Source: RDYJ01 sp034931405
GTDB lineage: Bacteria > Cyanobacteriota > Cyanobacteriia > Cyanobacteriales > Nostocaceae
Direction of reading: 5' to 3'
NCBI RefSeq assembly: GCF_034931405.1
Contig: NZ_JAYGHA010000012.1
Span: 62,001-126,000 of the forward strand
Length of the DNA stretch: 64,000 bases
Shown here piece by piece: positions 37,131 through 46,300 of the stretch. Position numbers and translations under genes: made by a program. The stretch's first letter is position 1. Every line of letters starts with the position of its first letter. Below the pieces are notes generated by a model. The model saw only the letters and a list, made by a program, of their open reading frames with translations. It ran no database searches and was not told the DNA's origin.

Positions 37131-37306
37131 GATGGTTAGTTTTCCTGTGGTTAAATGCGACAAAAATACTATTCAATATTTATTTACTTAACTTGCTTTT
37201 TATAATGATAATAATTATCAAAATTGTCATTACAAAATATCAATAAATTAAGATATTGATTTTATTATTTTGTCTTCGTCCAAGATTTCACAGATAAATA
37301 AACAAA

Positions 37307-37349
37307 AGGTTAAGAATGATAGTTAGTTTGTTTAATAAATTAGGTTAAG
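37307..37349 (-). promoter_or_regulatory. Two perfect Pho octamers upstream of phoA
   Basis: AGGTTAAG occurs exactly at 37307-37314 and 37342-37349, i.e. CTTAACCT in gene sense, the best form of the cyanobacterial Pho box. A further TTAA at 37332 is 22 bp from the first. Distance to the start codon is ~180-220 bases. The rest of 37164-37640 is AT-rich with no gene-like frame. Confidence 0.65.
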
Positions 37350-37646
37350 AATGTAATAAATTTAGATATACAGCAGACAGAGTTTGAATGCTAGAAACTG
37401 CTTTACTGTCTGGGTTATGTTCTATTTTTTATTTCTTAACTTAGCTATTAGTAGCGCGAATTTATCAGCAATTAGATAAAAAATTCTTTCTTCAAAAACA
37501 AAATTCTGATAATGGTTATTATTACGAATTAGTTTAATCTGCATAATTCAGAATAAACAAGATCCCAAAAATTATACTATGCAAATAAATTTAGTACCTT
37601 CATTAATAAACACATCATGAACCGTATTACCAGAAAGACAAAAAAA

Positions 37647-37676
37647 TGGGAGAGTAAGGAAAATCTTCCTCTCCCA
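37647..37676 (-). terminator. Strong terminator of the phytase-fusion gene
   Basis: TGGGAG (37647-37652) pairs with CTCCCA (37671-37676) and AGGAA with TTCCT, followed on the minus strand by TTTTTTT. It lies 18 bases past the stop codon. Confidence 0.85.
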
Positions 37677-37694
37677 ATTGCCTAAACTAATAGA

Positions 37695-40600
37695 CTAAAC
37701 AAAAGCGAAATTAGCAGCAGTCAAACTAGCAGTGTTAACACCATTCAACAAAGCAACGGTTGTTGCATTGATCGCAATGCTATTACCGCTAAGAGTTAGG
37801 TCGCTGAAGTCAAAACCCGCACCTTGACCAGAAATACCTAAGACATCAGTACCCATTTCAAAGTCAACAATGGTGTTAGCAGTAGTTGGTAGATCACCGT
37901 TAACGATCCAGAACTGATCCGCACCTGCACCACCGGAAATTAAGTTACCACCACCTTCTTGAACAAAGAATTTATCGTCACCTTCACCACCTAAAGCGCG
38001 ACCATCTGCACCCAGGTAGAAGATATCATTTCCAGCACCACCGGAGAGACGATATCCTGTAGCATCGGTAGCGTCTATTTCATCATCACTACTACCACCA
38101 AAAGCACGGTCATGATTACCTACATAGATAATATCAGCACCACTGCCTGTAAAGATGCGATTATTACCAGCTAAAACACCTCCAAAGGGAACATCGACTT
38201 CATCATTTCCAGCACCAGTAAAAATGATATCATTGACACCATCAAAGTCTGTTCCAGCTATTAATATATCTGCACTGGGACTACCATTGATCAATTGTTT
38301 GATCTGGGAGGTTGGATTACGAGGATCGTAACTGGTGGTGTCAATTGTCAGGATATCGGGAAGGGTGTTAACGATATTTTCCCAAGGGACAAATTTAAAG
38401 TTACTATTAACGTTTTCCAGTTCACCGTCATCTTCTACTAATTTAGCAGGGTCATTATTACCATCTTGGGTGACAAATAAACCATTGGGGAAATTAGCAC
38501 CAAGAGGAACGTTAATTACATCTGCACCATCTGATTCTTGAACACTATCAATTGCACCGTTGTTACCAACACCAAAACTTCCTAAAAATTCGTTATTTCC
38601 TTCACGGGTGTATGCTGCAAAGGTGTTATCTCCTTGACTAGATGCAAGTAAATAACCTGTTCCGTTTGCACCGTAATAAATGGTTAAACCTTCTACGTCA
38701 GCTGTTAAATTCTTACCACCAAAATCTTTGACTACATCAATTAGTTTACCTGTGTTGCTGCCATTTGGTTCGGCTTCAAATTTCCAAATTCCCACATTTT
38801 CTTGACCGATATAGAGGAAACCTGTTTCTTGGTCTGCAACCATTCCCTCGGTTTGGGGGTCAACATCTCCAAATTCAGCAGGAGGAGTAATTGTAAAGTT
38901 CCGTACTCTTTCTGCACCGATTTTACCATTACCCATGTCGATTAATTTTAATTGGGCAATGTCTCCTGTTTCTCTGCGTCCTGTGAACACATAATAGTCA
39001 TTGGTGAAAGGACTGCGATATATTGTGAGTCCATAGGAACTGCGAGAAGATGGTTCGTAAGGAGGTTCAAAAGGTGCAGCTTGGAAAATTGTGCCGATGT
39101 TGCTATCGGTGATATCTTCTAAATAATTGCCGTTGGTAGAGTTGGGGTTAATTTTGAAGATTACTAGTTTATCATTGCCGCGATCGCTGGCAACAGCAAT
39201 ATCAATTTTTTCATTACCTAATTGAAAACCATATTGCAGGTCAATGTTGTTGTAACGGATATTTCCTGGGTTAATTGTTTGCAATAAATTCCCAGACAAG
39301 TCATAAACTCTGACTCCGGCATTTTTGACTGAAGTTAATACTAAGCTATTTGCAGAATCTTCAGCATTGACATAAATTGCTGGGTCATCAGCATCGGCAT
39401 TTTGATCTACTATTGCTTGTGCTGGATCTTCATCATCAAATAAATCAGGACGACTTTCAACTGTGGGTGTGGCAGTTTGTACTAAATCTGCACTCAATGT
39501 TAAAATTTGGGTGAATTGAGTAGCACCAAAATTATTATCACTAACTAGGACAATAGATTGACTACCATCTGCTAATTTGGAACCAAAAGCAATTCCTTCA
39601 ATGTTATCTACACCTGTAGGATGATTACCATCACTATTGGGTAAATTTAGATCATTCAAATTCAACAGTAATCGTTTTTGAGTTGGTTGAATAGCCGCTA
39701 GTTGTTCTGCACTTAAACTATTCAAAGAGTCAATGGTGCTAAGGTCAGTTGCACCTTGGAGGGTAACTTCATAGATTTTAATTGTGTTCCCTCTACCTGT
39801 GGCAAAAGAACGTTCTAAAGCTAAGAAAGTTCCCCGATTATCAATTGCTAATAAATCCACCAATCCGTTATCATTGAAGATAGATCCGGTACTGTTAGGA
39901 TCAGGTGGTTCGGCAATAGGATCTGTGATGTAAAGGTATTCTTTTTCTGGTTGACCTGTTACCAAATTATATTGAATAATCCGAGATAAACTACCATTAT
40001 CTAAAGTAGCAATTGCACCATCTTGGAAAAGTGCGTTTTCTGTTGCTGTAAATAAGGTTTTTTGATCTGGAGTAATAGTCAAACTTTCAAAAGCTAAATT
40101 ACCACGCACTCCAGAAAGTTGAGTATCACCAGTATTGATAGTACCGCTACCGTTTGTATCTTCTACCACGGGGAGAAATTTTACAGGTACAGGTAATGAT
40201 CTAATTTCCTCACCTGTAGTTAAGTTAAACTCTTTGATGAAAGGATCTGTAACTCTACCTGCATTGAGATTAACTTCACCTTCGGAAGAGATAAATACAG
40301 TATTGTTAGTAGTTAAAGCAATACCCTCTGGGTCAAGACTCAAAGCTGCAAAAAAGTTGCCATTTGTATCTTTTAACGGAGTAACTTGAGTGAATGTGAC
40401 TCCAGTGCTATCAATGGTTGCGGGGTTAGTGGTGAAAGTGTAAAAACGAGCAGGTGCATTTTGAGAGCGATCGTCAGAAATAGCGTAAAATTGATTGTTA
40501 GTCTCATTGTAAGTAACACCAGACAAACCACCCAATGCAGTCGCTACTCCATTGACTATCCCTGCTGTACCACTGGGAATAAAACCTGTAACAAAGGTTG

Positions 40601-41789
40601 TCTGACCTAAAAATTCGACATCAGGAACTGTATTACCAGCTTCAGTCGCACCAATTTCTACATCTGCAAATACTAAACGATGGTCAGAACTGGGGAAAGG
40701 AAAAGTACCAACAGGTGCAAAAGTTGGATCAGTATTTACAGGCCAAAATACTGCTGAGTTAGTAATTTGTAAATCTGATGATGGTAACACATAATCTGCT
40801 CGCAGATTTCCAGGAGTTCCATCAGCGAAGTCTGCGGTGTCAAAATAAGGATTACCATTGTGGTTAGAATTTGCACCACCTTGTAAATCCGCTTGTTGAG
40901 GAGCGCCGGCACTGGTAGGGATATAATTAGTATTAATGCCGGGATTTTGTAAAAGTTGTAAAATGGCATTATCAAAACTATCACCATCAAAGGGATCAGC
41001 GTTTTGATCACCCATAATTACAAAGCTAGAACCAGCAGCTAAACCGCCTATTTTCCCACCATCATCATAGATATATTCACCTTCACCGGGAGTAATGTAA
41101 TCAGCCCAAAAACGAATCTCGTCATGATTACGTTTACCATTACGATCTTCATTACCATCAAATACAGGTGGTGTAGGATGACTTACTAAAACGTGAACTG
41201 TCTCACCATTAATTAAGATAGGTACATCCCAATGACTCTTAGATGATAAACGCAATACTTCTTGTTCTTCTGGGGAGTACCAAGGAGTATCAGAACCAAG
41301 AGTAGAAATAGTAGGTAATAAAGAGTTTGGCATATCCTTCCATAAGAAGTTTTGGAAGGTGCGAACATTGGCAGTATCAATGGGATATTTTGATAACAGC
41401 AACATCCCAAATTGTCCGGGGAAATTACCGAAACCAAAGGCATCATTACCGCCACCGACTGTACCGTTATTGTCTAAATCAAATCCAGAGACAATACCTG
41501 TGTTAGAAGGCGCAATATAAACGTAGGGATAGTTAACAGGAGTTACACCATTTTGACTAATTCCTAAATAATTTTGCTGTAATAACTCTACAGGTTGTAA
41601 AGGATTAGATGCTACATAATCAAACTCATTAATCAGCAGTACATCTGGGTTAGCGCGTTGGATGATTTCTGCTACAGCTTGGGCTTGAGGGTTATCAGGA
41701 GTGGATAAATCTGTTACCAATTGACCCTCAGTGTTACGATTGAGGGAAGCATTAAACTGAGAAAAGCGAACTGTGTAATTAGTTGCCAT
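37695..41789 (-). CDS. Endonuclease/phosphatase + esterase-like + beta-propeller phytase fusion with shared C-terminal module
   Basis: A 1364-residue protein with three enzyme-type regions. Residues 1-~375 are an exo/endonuclease/phosphatase fold: VLLINEFDY supplies the Glu, FVIMGDQNADPFDGDSFDN the GDxN motif, and SSDHRLVFADVEI the final SDH. Residues ~385-765 are a phytase-type esterase-like domain (GGLSGVTYNETNNQFYAISD). Residues ~773-1150 match 3-phytase beta-propellers (ADADDPAIYVNAEDSANSLV, FLYIGQENVGIWKF). The last ~200 residues are the common calcium-binding module. Likely targets are phosphodiesters or nucleic acids plus phytate-like esters outside the cell. No signal peptide is seen. 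It is flanked by Pho-like boxes and a strong terminator. Confidence 0.85.
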   Translation of the reverse strand: MATNYTVRFSQFNASLNRNTEGQLVTDLSTPDNPQAQAVAEIIQRANPDVLLINEFDYVASNPLQPVELLQQNYLGISQNGVTPVNYPYVYIAPSNTGIVSGFDLDNNGTVGGGNDAFGFGNFPGQFGMLLLSKYPIDTANVRTFQNFLWKDMPNSLLPTISTLGSDTPWYSPEEQEVLRLSSKSHWDVPILINGETVHVLVSHPTPPVFDGNEDRNGKRNHDEIRFWADYITPGEGEYIYDDGGKIGGLAAGSSFVIMGDQNADPFDGDSFDNAILQLLQNPGINTNYIPTSAGAPQQADLQGGANSNHNGNPYFDTADFADGTPGNLRADYVLPSSDLQITNSAVFWPVNTDPTFAPVGTFPFPSSDHRLVFADVEIGATEAGNTVPDVEFLGQTTFVTGFIPSGTAGIVNGVATALGGLSGVTYNETNNQFYAISDDRSQNAPARFYTFTTNPATIDSTGVTFTQVTPLKDTNGNFFAALSLDPEGIALTTNNTVFISSEGEVNLNAGRVTDPFIKEFNLTTGEEIRSLPVPVKFLPVVEDTNGSGTINTGDTQLSGVRGNLAFESLTITPDQKTLFTATENALFQDGAIATLDNGSLSRIIQYNLVTGQPEKEYLYITDPIAEPPDPNSTGSIFNDNGLVDLLAIDNRGTFLALERSFATGRGNTIKIYEVTLQGATDLSTIDSLNSLSAEQLAAIQPTQKRLLLNLNDLNLPNSDGNHPTGVDNIEGIAFGSKLADGSQSIVLVSDNNFGATQFTQILTLSADLVQTATPTVESRPDLFDDEDPAQAIVDQNADADDPAIYVNAEDSANSLVLTSVKNAGVRVYDLSGNLLQTINPGNIRYNNIDLQYGFQLGNEKIDIAVASDRGNDKLVIFKINPNSTNGNYLEDITDSNIGTIFQAAPFEPPYEPSSRSSYGLTIYRSPFTNDYYVFTGRRETGDIAQLKLIDMGNGKIGAERVRNFTITPPAEFGDVDPQTEGMVADQETGFLYIGQENVGIWKFEAEPNGSNTGKLIDVVKDFGGKNLTADVEGLTIYYGANGTGYLLASSQGDNTFAAYTREGNNEFLGSFGVGNNGAIDSVQESDGADVINVPLGANFPNGLFVTQDGNNDPAKLVEDDGELENVNSNFKFVPWENIVNTLPDILTIDTTSYDPRNPTSQIKQLINGSPSADILIAGTDFDGVNDIIFTGAGNDEVDVPFGGVLAGNNRIFTGSGADIIYVGNHDRAFGGSSDDEIDATDATGYRLSGGAGNDIFYLGADGRALGGEGDDKFFVQEGGGNLISGGAGADQFWIVNGDLPTTANTIVDFEMGTDVLGISGQGAGFDFSDLTLSGNSIAINATTVALLNGVNTASLTAANFAFV

Positions 41790-41851
41790 TATTTCTATCC
41801 CTTAGTAAATGCAGATTTAGTCTGAAATAATGGCTTAAAAGTACCATTACA

Positions 41852-41881
41852 AAGTTAAGGGTTTGTTGTTAAATGTTTAAG
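41852..41881 (-). promoter_or_regulatory. Candidate Pho box upstream of the phytase-fusion gene
   Basis: AAGTTAAG (41852-41859, full match) and TGTTTAAG (41874-41881, one mismatch) are 22 bp apart, 60-90 bases upstream of the start. This is the closest Pho-like box to its gene in the island. Confidence 0.45.
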
Positions 41882-41909
41882 CTTTTGTAGTTTAATTGTT
41901 TGTTTAGGT

Positions 41910-42116
41910 TTATAAAATATTATGAATACTCTCAACTACTTGTTCAATAAAATCTACTGCATCACCAACCAATAATTCATCTATAGGCCAGCGATTTCCT
42001 AAACCTAATGTGGGATCTATATCTGCTTCATGGGCAATTTTATTTCTACGTTTTACAATTTCCTGTAGGTCTTGTTTGATCTTTTTTTGAGCTTCTTGTG
42101 TAGTTAGTATTTCCTC
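41910..42116 (-). pseudogene. Remnant of a HEPN (RiboL-PSP/MAE_28990-like) RNase gene
   Basis: A 68-codon open stretch on the minus strand, without a start codon and closed by a TGA just upstream. Translated, it gives a typical HEPN C-terminus: IVKRRNKIAHEADIDPTLGL, then RWPIDELLVGDAVDFIEQVV. The RxxxxH-type catalytic motif (RRNKIAH) is intact, but the N-terminal two thirds are missing. An ATG at 42118-42120 is in another frame, so a frameshift near the start is also possible. Such proteins are RNases in toxin or defence systems. It lies just downstream of the ParA-like gene. I call it a decayed fragment. Confidence 0.5.
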
Positions 42117-42152
42117 TCATTAATATTATCTGGAGTCTGAAAACTTAATTTA

Positions 42153-43211
42153 CTAAACGACTGCATAACTCGATGATAGTGAAATAATTTTATCTGCTAA
42201 ATCGGAAAAAATTGTTTTAAATTCTTCTTGCTTTTTTTCATTAATTTCTGTTACTATACCTTGCTGATTTAATTGTTCCGGCGTAAGTGCATAAACTGGT
42301 GTAGCGTGTTTTTGTGATGGAGCAATTAAACTGTTGGAGCTAGGAATTTTGGTTATGGTAAAACTACAATTTATACCCTGTTCAGTATAAACTTGACTAG
42401 GCAGTAACAAATTATTTTGATCTAGAATTGGTTTGAGCTTATTCTTAACTGCATTTTCTATTTTTTCTATCCAAGTTTGAAATGCTGCTGTTTCTTTACC
42501 TCTGATAATTCTATAGTTTTGAACTATAGTTCCTAAAAACTTCAAACCAAATTCTGGAAATGGATAGTTTGCTTCCTTCAATATGGGGTTTGTACTTGCT
42601 TTTCTTGCCCAATTACACCATTTTGGTAAAATTCTCGCCAGAGAATCTATTGCCATTACTGAGAAGAAATCAGCAGTTGTTGGTACTAAGAAAAAATCAC
42701 TAATCATCAATAGATTTTGATTAATAGATCCTAAGCTGGGACTCATATCAATTAAAACATAATCAGCATTAAATTTATTAGCAGTTTTTTCCAATAAATC
42801 ATAAATTGCACCTGGTAAATTTTTTAGTGTTTGAATTGAACCACTGAGTTCTTGTGCAATTCCTAATGTTACTTCATATTCACCAAAACCTACATGACCA
42901 GGTAATAAGAATAAACCTGCTTGACTTTGTATTTGAATACAATCTACAGCTTCAATAGCTCTCGGTTGAGATTCAAAAGCAGGAGCTAAACCAGTTTTAA
43001 TATTAGAATGTGTATTGTATATAGTTTCTATTCTTGCTTCATCTTCTTCTGTTTCTTCTTTTAGAGCCATACCTGTCAGGTTACATTGAGGGTCTGCATC
43101 TACAAGAATGACTCTCTTACCTTTTGACGCAAGCATCCAACCTAAGTTAAATGTAGTGGTAGTTTTGCTAACGCCACCTTTGTGATTAAATAAGGCGATT
43201 TTTTGAACCAT
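42153..43211 (-). CDS. ParA/MinD-type ATPase
   Basis: The 352-residue product starts with the deviant Walker A IALFNHKGGVSKTTTTFNLG followed by GKRVILVDADPQCNLTGMAL, and has YVLIDMSPSLGSINQNLLMI as the switch/Walker B region. ParA ATPases position plasmids, chromosomes or protein complexes. No ParB gene or parS-like array is seen, so partitioning of a replicon is not supported. The protein is longer than Soj (~250 residues), with extra segments at ~50-100 and a long C-terminus. Its place in the middle of the phosphatase island, with a HEPN remnant behind it, suggests insertion of a small defence or mobile segment. Confidence 0.85.
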   Translation of the reverse strand: MVQKIALFNHKGGVSKTTTTFNLGWMLASKGKRVILVDADPQCNLTGMALKEETEEDEARIETIYNTHSNIKTGLAPAFESQPRAIEAVDCIQIQSQAGLFLLPGHVGFGEYEVTLGIAQELSGSIQTLKNLPGAIYDLLEKTANKFNADYVLIDMSPSLGSINQNLLMISDFFLVPTTADFFSVMAIDSLARILPKWCNWARKASTNPILKEANYPFPEFGLKFLGTIVQNYRIIRGKETAAFQTWIEKIENAVKNKLKPILDQNNLLLPSQVYTEQGINCSFTITKIPSSNSLIAPSQKHATPVYALTPEQLNQQGIVTEINEKKQEEFKTIFSDLADKIISLSSSYAVV

Positions 43212-43277
43212 TTTTATCTAATAAAATATAATTAACAACCCATGCTAATTCTACCATTTTTTTATGAAGTAATAGAT

Positions 43278-43310
43278 AGCTTCCCGACTTCTTAAAGAAA
43301 TCGGGAAGCT
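43278..43310 (-). terminator. Terminator of the glycerophosphodiesterase gene
   Basis: AGCTTCCCGA (43278-43287) pairs perfectly with TCGGGAAGCT (43301-43310). It lies 27 bases beyond the stop codon and upstream of the ParA-like gene, so the two are separately transcribed. Confidence 0.8.
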
Positions 43311-43336
43311 GATTTAACTAATGACTGCTATGTTTT

Positions 43337-46300
43337 TTACATAAAAGCAAAATCAGCAGCAGTCAAACTAGCAGTATTCACACCATTCAACACAGCAACA
43401 GTTGTTGCACCGATCGCAATGCTATTACCACTTAAAGTTAAGTCAGCAAAATCAAAACCTGCACCTTGACCAGAAATACCTAAGACATCAGTACCCATCT
43501 CAAAGTCAACAATGGTGTTAGCAGTAGCAGGTAAATCACCATTAACGATCCAGAATTGGTCAGCACCTGCACCACCGGAAATTAAGTTACCACCACCTTC
43601 TTGAACGAAGAACTGATCATTACCATCTCCACCTAAAGCGCGACCATCTGCACCCAGGTAGAAGATATCATTTCCAGCACCACCAGAAATGCGGTATCCT
43701 GTAGCATCGGTAGCGTCTAGTTCATCATCACTACTACCACCAAAGGAGCGATCGCCATCTCCCACATAGATAATATCAGCACCACTGCCAGTAAAGATGC
43801 GGTTATCACCTGCGCGGCTACCACCAAAGGGAACATCTACTTCATCGTTTCCAGCACCGGTGAAGACAATATCACTGATACCATCAAAGTCAGTTCCAGC
43901 TATTAATATATCTGCGTTCGGTGAACCTGTAACCAGGTCTTTTGCAGGTTGACCTACACCCGGTGCTAGGTTGAGGGTTTGATCTAATTTGAGGATGATG
44001 ATTTCGTTGTTGTCGATATCTGGACCACGACCCACGGAGAAAGGATAGTTATTGTCATTAGCTACCAAAATGGTATTTGCGTCAATAACTAAAACATTTT
44101 CAATGGTGACAAAGGGGAAATCAAAGGTAGTTTTGCCATCTCCGTTGAGGTCGTTGGGATCTTGAACATTCAACAGATCAACTACTTCGACTTTCTCTAC
44201 AAAGCCGTTAGCATCTGTTTTCGATAAGTCAACTTTGTAGATTTTCTTGAATTGAGCAGATTCACCTTGACCACCATCTCTTTCTATGACCAAGTATTCA
44301 TTATTATTGATGACTGCGAAATCACCGATCGCATGATTAGGGCTTTCCATTTGATAGTAGCCTTGCAATCCTTGGTATTGCCCAGAAGCTACATCAAATT
44401 TATAGATTCGCAGTGAACCTGCGGGATCACCGTAAACTGTCCCTTCTAGTAATGGATACAAGGTTTTTTGGTCGGGACTAATTGCTAATCCTTCAAATCC
44501 TCTAGAACCACCAAGGTTGGAAACAACAGTTTCACCGACAAATTGATCTCGTACCAAGTCTCCTGTACCAGGGAAATCGGTAAAGTAACCATCAACTCCT
44601 AATTCAATGAACTGTTCATATTCAGCTATGGGGTTACCGTTGTAGTCTGATGCTAGAAACACTCCTTCATTACGGAAGGTATAGGGATGTACCAACAAAC
44701 CTGCATTATGGGCATCTTGGACTAAGGTTGTAGGAGTACCAAGAACCCGATCAGATTCGTTGATTATGCCATCACCATTCAGGTCATCTGCTTGACCATC
44801 ACCATTATTATCTACTGTGCTGGCAGGAATAATTAAACGCTTGCTGGGTCCAATACCAGAGGCATAGTCGTTAATATCAGCTAGTCCTGCTGGGGTAGCT
44901 AAATCGCCATAGGTGCGAGTATCACCACTCAGTACAAAATCGAATGGTCTTTGTGAAGCACCACCAAATAATTGAATGAGTGGTATATCAATACCTGCTG
45001 CTGGCATGATCACATCATTCAGTTCTTGGAGATTCCCTACTTCAAAGGATTGGATAAATACCCGGCTGGGATCTGTGAAGTTATTAGCAACTAAGGTATC
45101 AACTAGCAATTGTCCCAGACTGGTGTTGATTTTGGTAGTTCCATCTAGGAGTGTACCTTCGGTTGCAAAGTAGGAAGGGTGTTTGGTTTCGGGATAGATA
45201 CCAATTTTGCGACCTGTTTCTGCTTCTACCTGCTTGACTAAATCAATGATTTCTGTGAGGGTGGGGACTGCTAAGTTGTCATTATCATATTCTGTTCCCC
45301 GCAGGTCTGGTAGACGTTCAATTGACTTGAGAGTCTTGATTTCTGCTAGGGTTAAGTCTTCGGTAAACCAACCTCTGATAGTACGACCATCAATGACTTT
45401 GGTGGTGAAACGGTCGGCAAATTCTGGACGGGTATTGATATCTGTGCTGGTGTCTGTACGGTTAACTGAACCATCAGCATTGAGAATTGCTAAGGCGTTT
45501 TCGTGACGTGCAATTAAAATGCCGTCTTTGGTAGCGACCAAATCAGGTTCAATAAAATCAGCACCATCGGCGATCGCTAATTTATAAGCTGCTAGAGTAT
45601 GTTCTGGACGTGAACCACTTGCACCTCTGTGACCAATGACTAAAGGTGCATTACCATCTAAGGTATTAAATTCGGTTTTAGCCAAAACATCGGGGTTTTG
45701 AGGGGATCTAACAAATTCTGCGGTAATGCGATCGCGTACTAAGTCACCAGTACCGGGAAAATCGGTAAAATAGCCATCAACACCCAAATTAATGAATTGT
45801 TTAAATTCTTCTGCTGGGTTGCCATTATAATCTGAAGCTAAATAACGTCCTTCGTTGCGGAAGGTGTAGGGATGTACCAACAAACCCTCAGCATGGGCAT
45901 CTTGGACTAAAGTAGTCGGCGCAGTTAGTGTTTTATCAGCATCGTTAACTACACCATCACCATTGACATCATCTGCTGCACCATCATTATTAGCATCCAC
46001 ACCTGCAACAGAAACAATCATCCGTTTCCAGGGTCCAATACCATCCGCATAGGTAGCAATTTCTGCTAAACCTGCTGATGTTTGTAGGTCGCCATAGGTG
46101 CGTGTGTCACCATTAACGGTAAAATCGTAGGGTCGAGCATTGACAGATTCATAAATCAGAGAACCATCAAGTGCCACATCATAAGCATCCAACAACTGAA
46201 CTAAAGGAATATCAGTTTTCCCATTTAGTTCCTTGAGGTTAGCAACTTCAAAAGATTGGATGAATATACGACTAGGATCAGTGAAATCTGCTGCTGCTAA

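Noticed and set aside
42153..43211. Plasmid or prophage partition locus
   Set aside because: Only a ParA-like gene is present. No ParB, no iteron or parS-like repeats and no replication gene are seen nearby.
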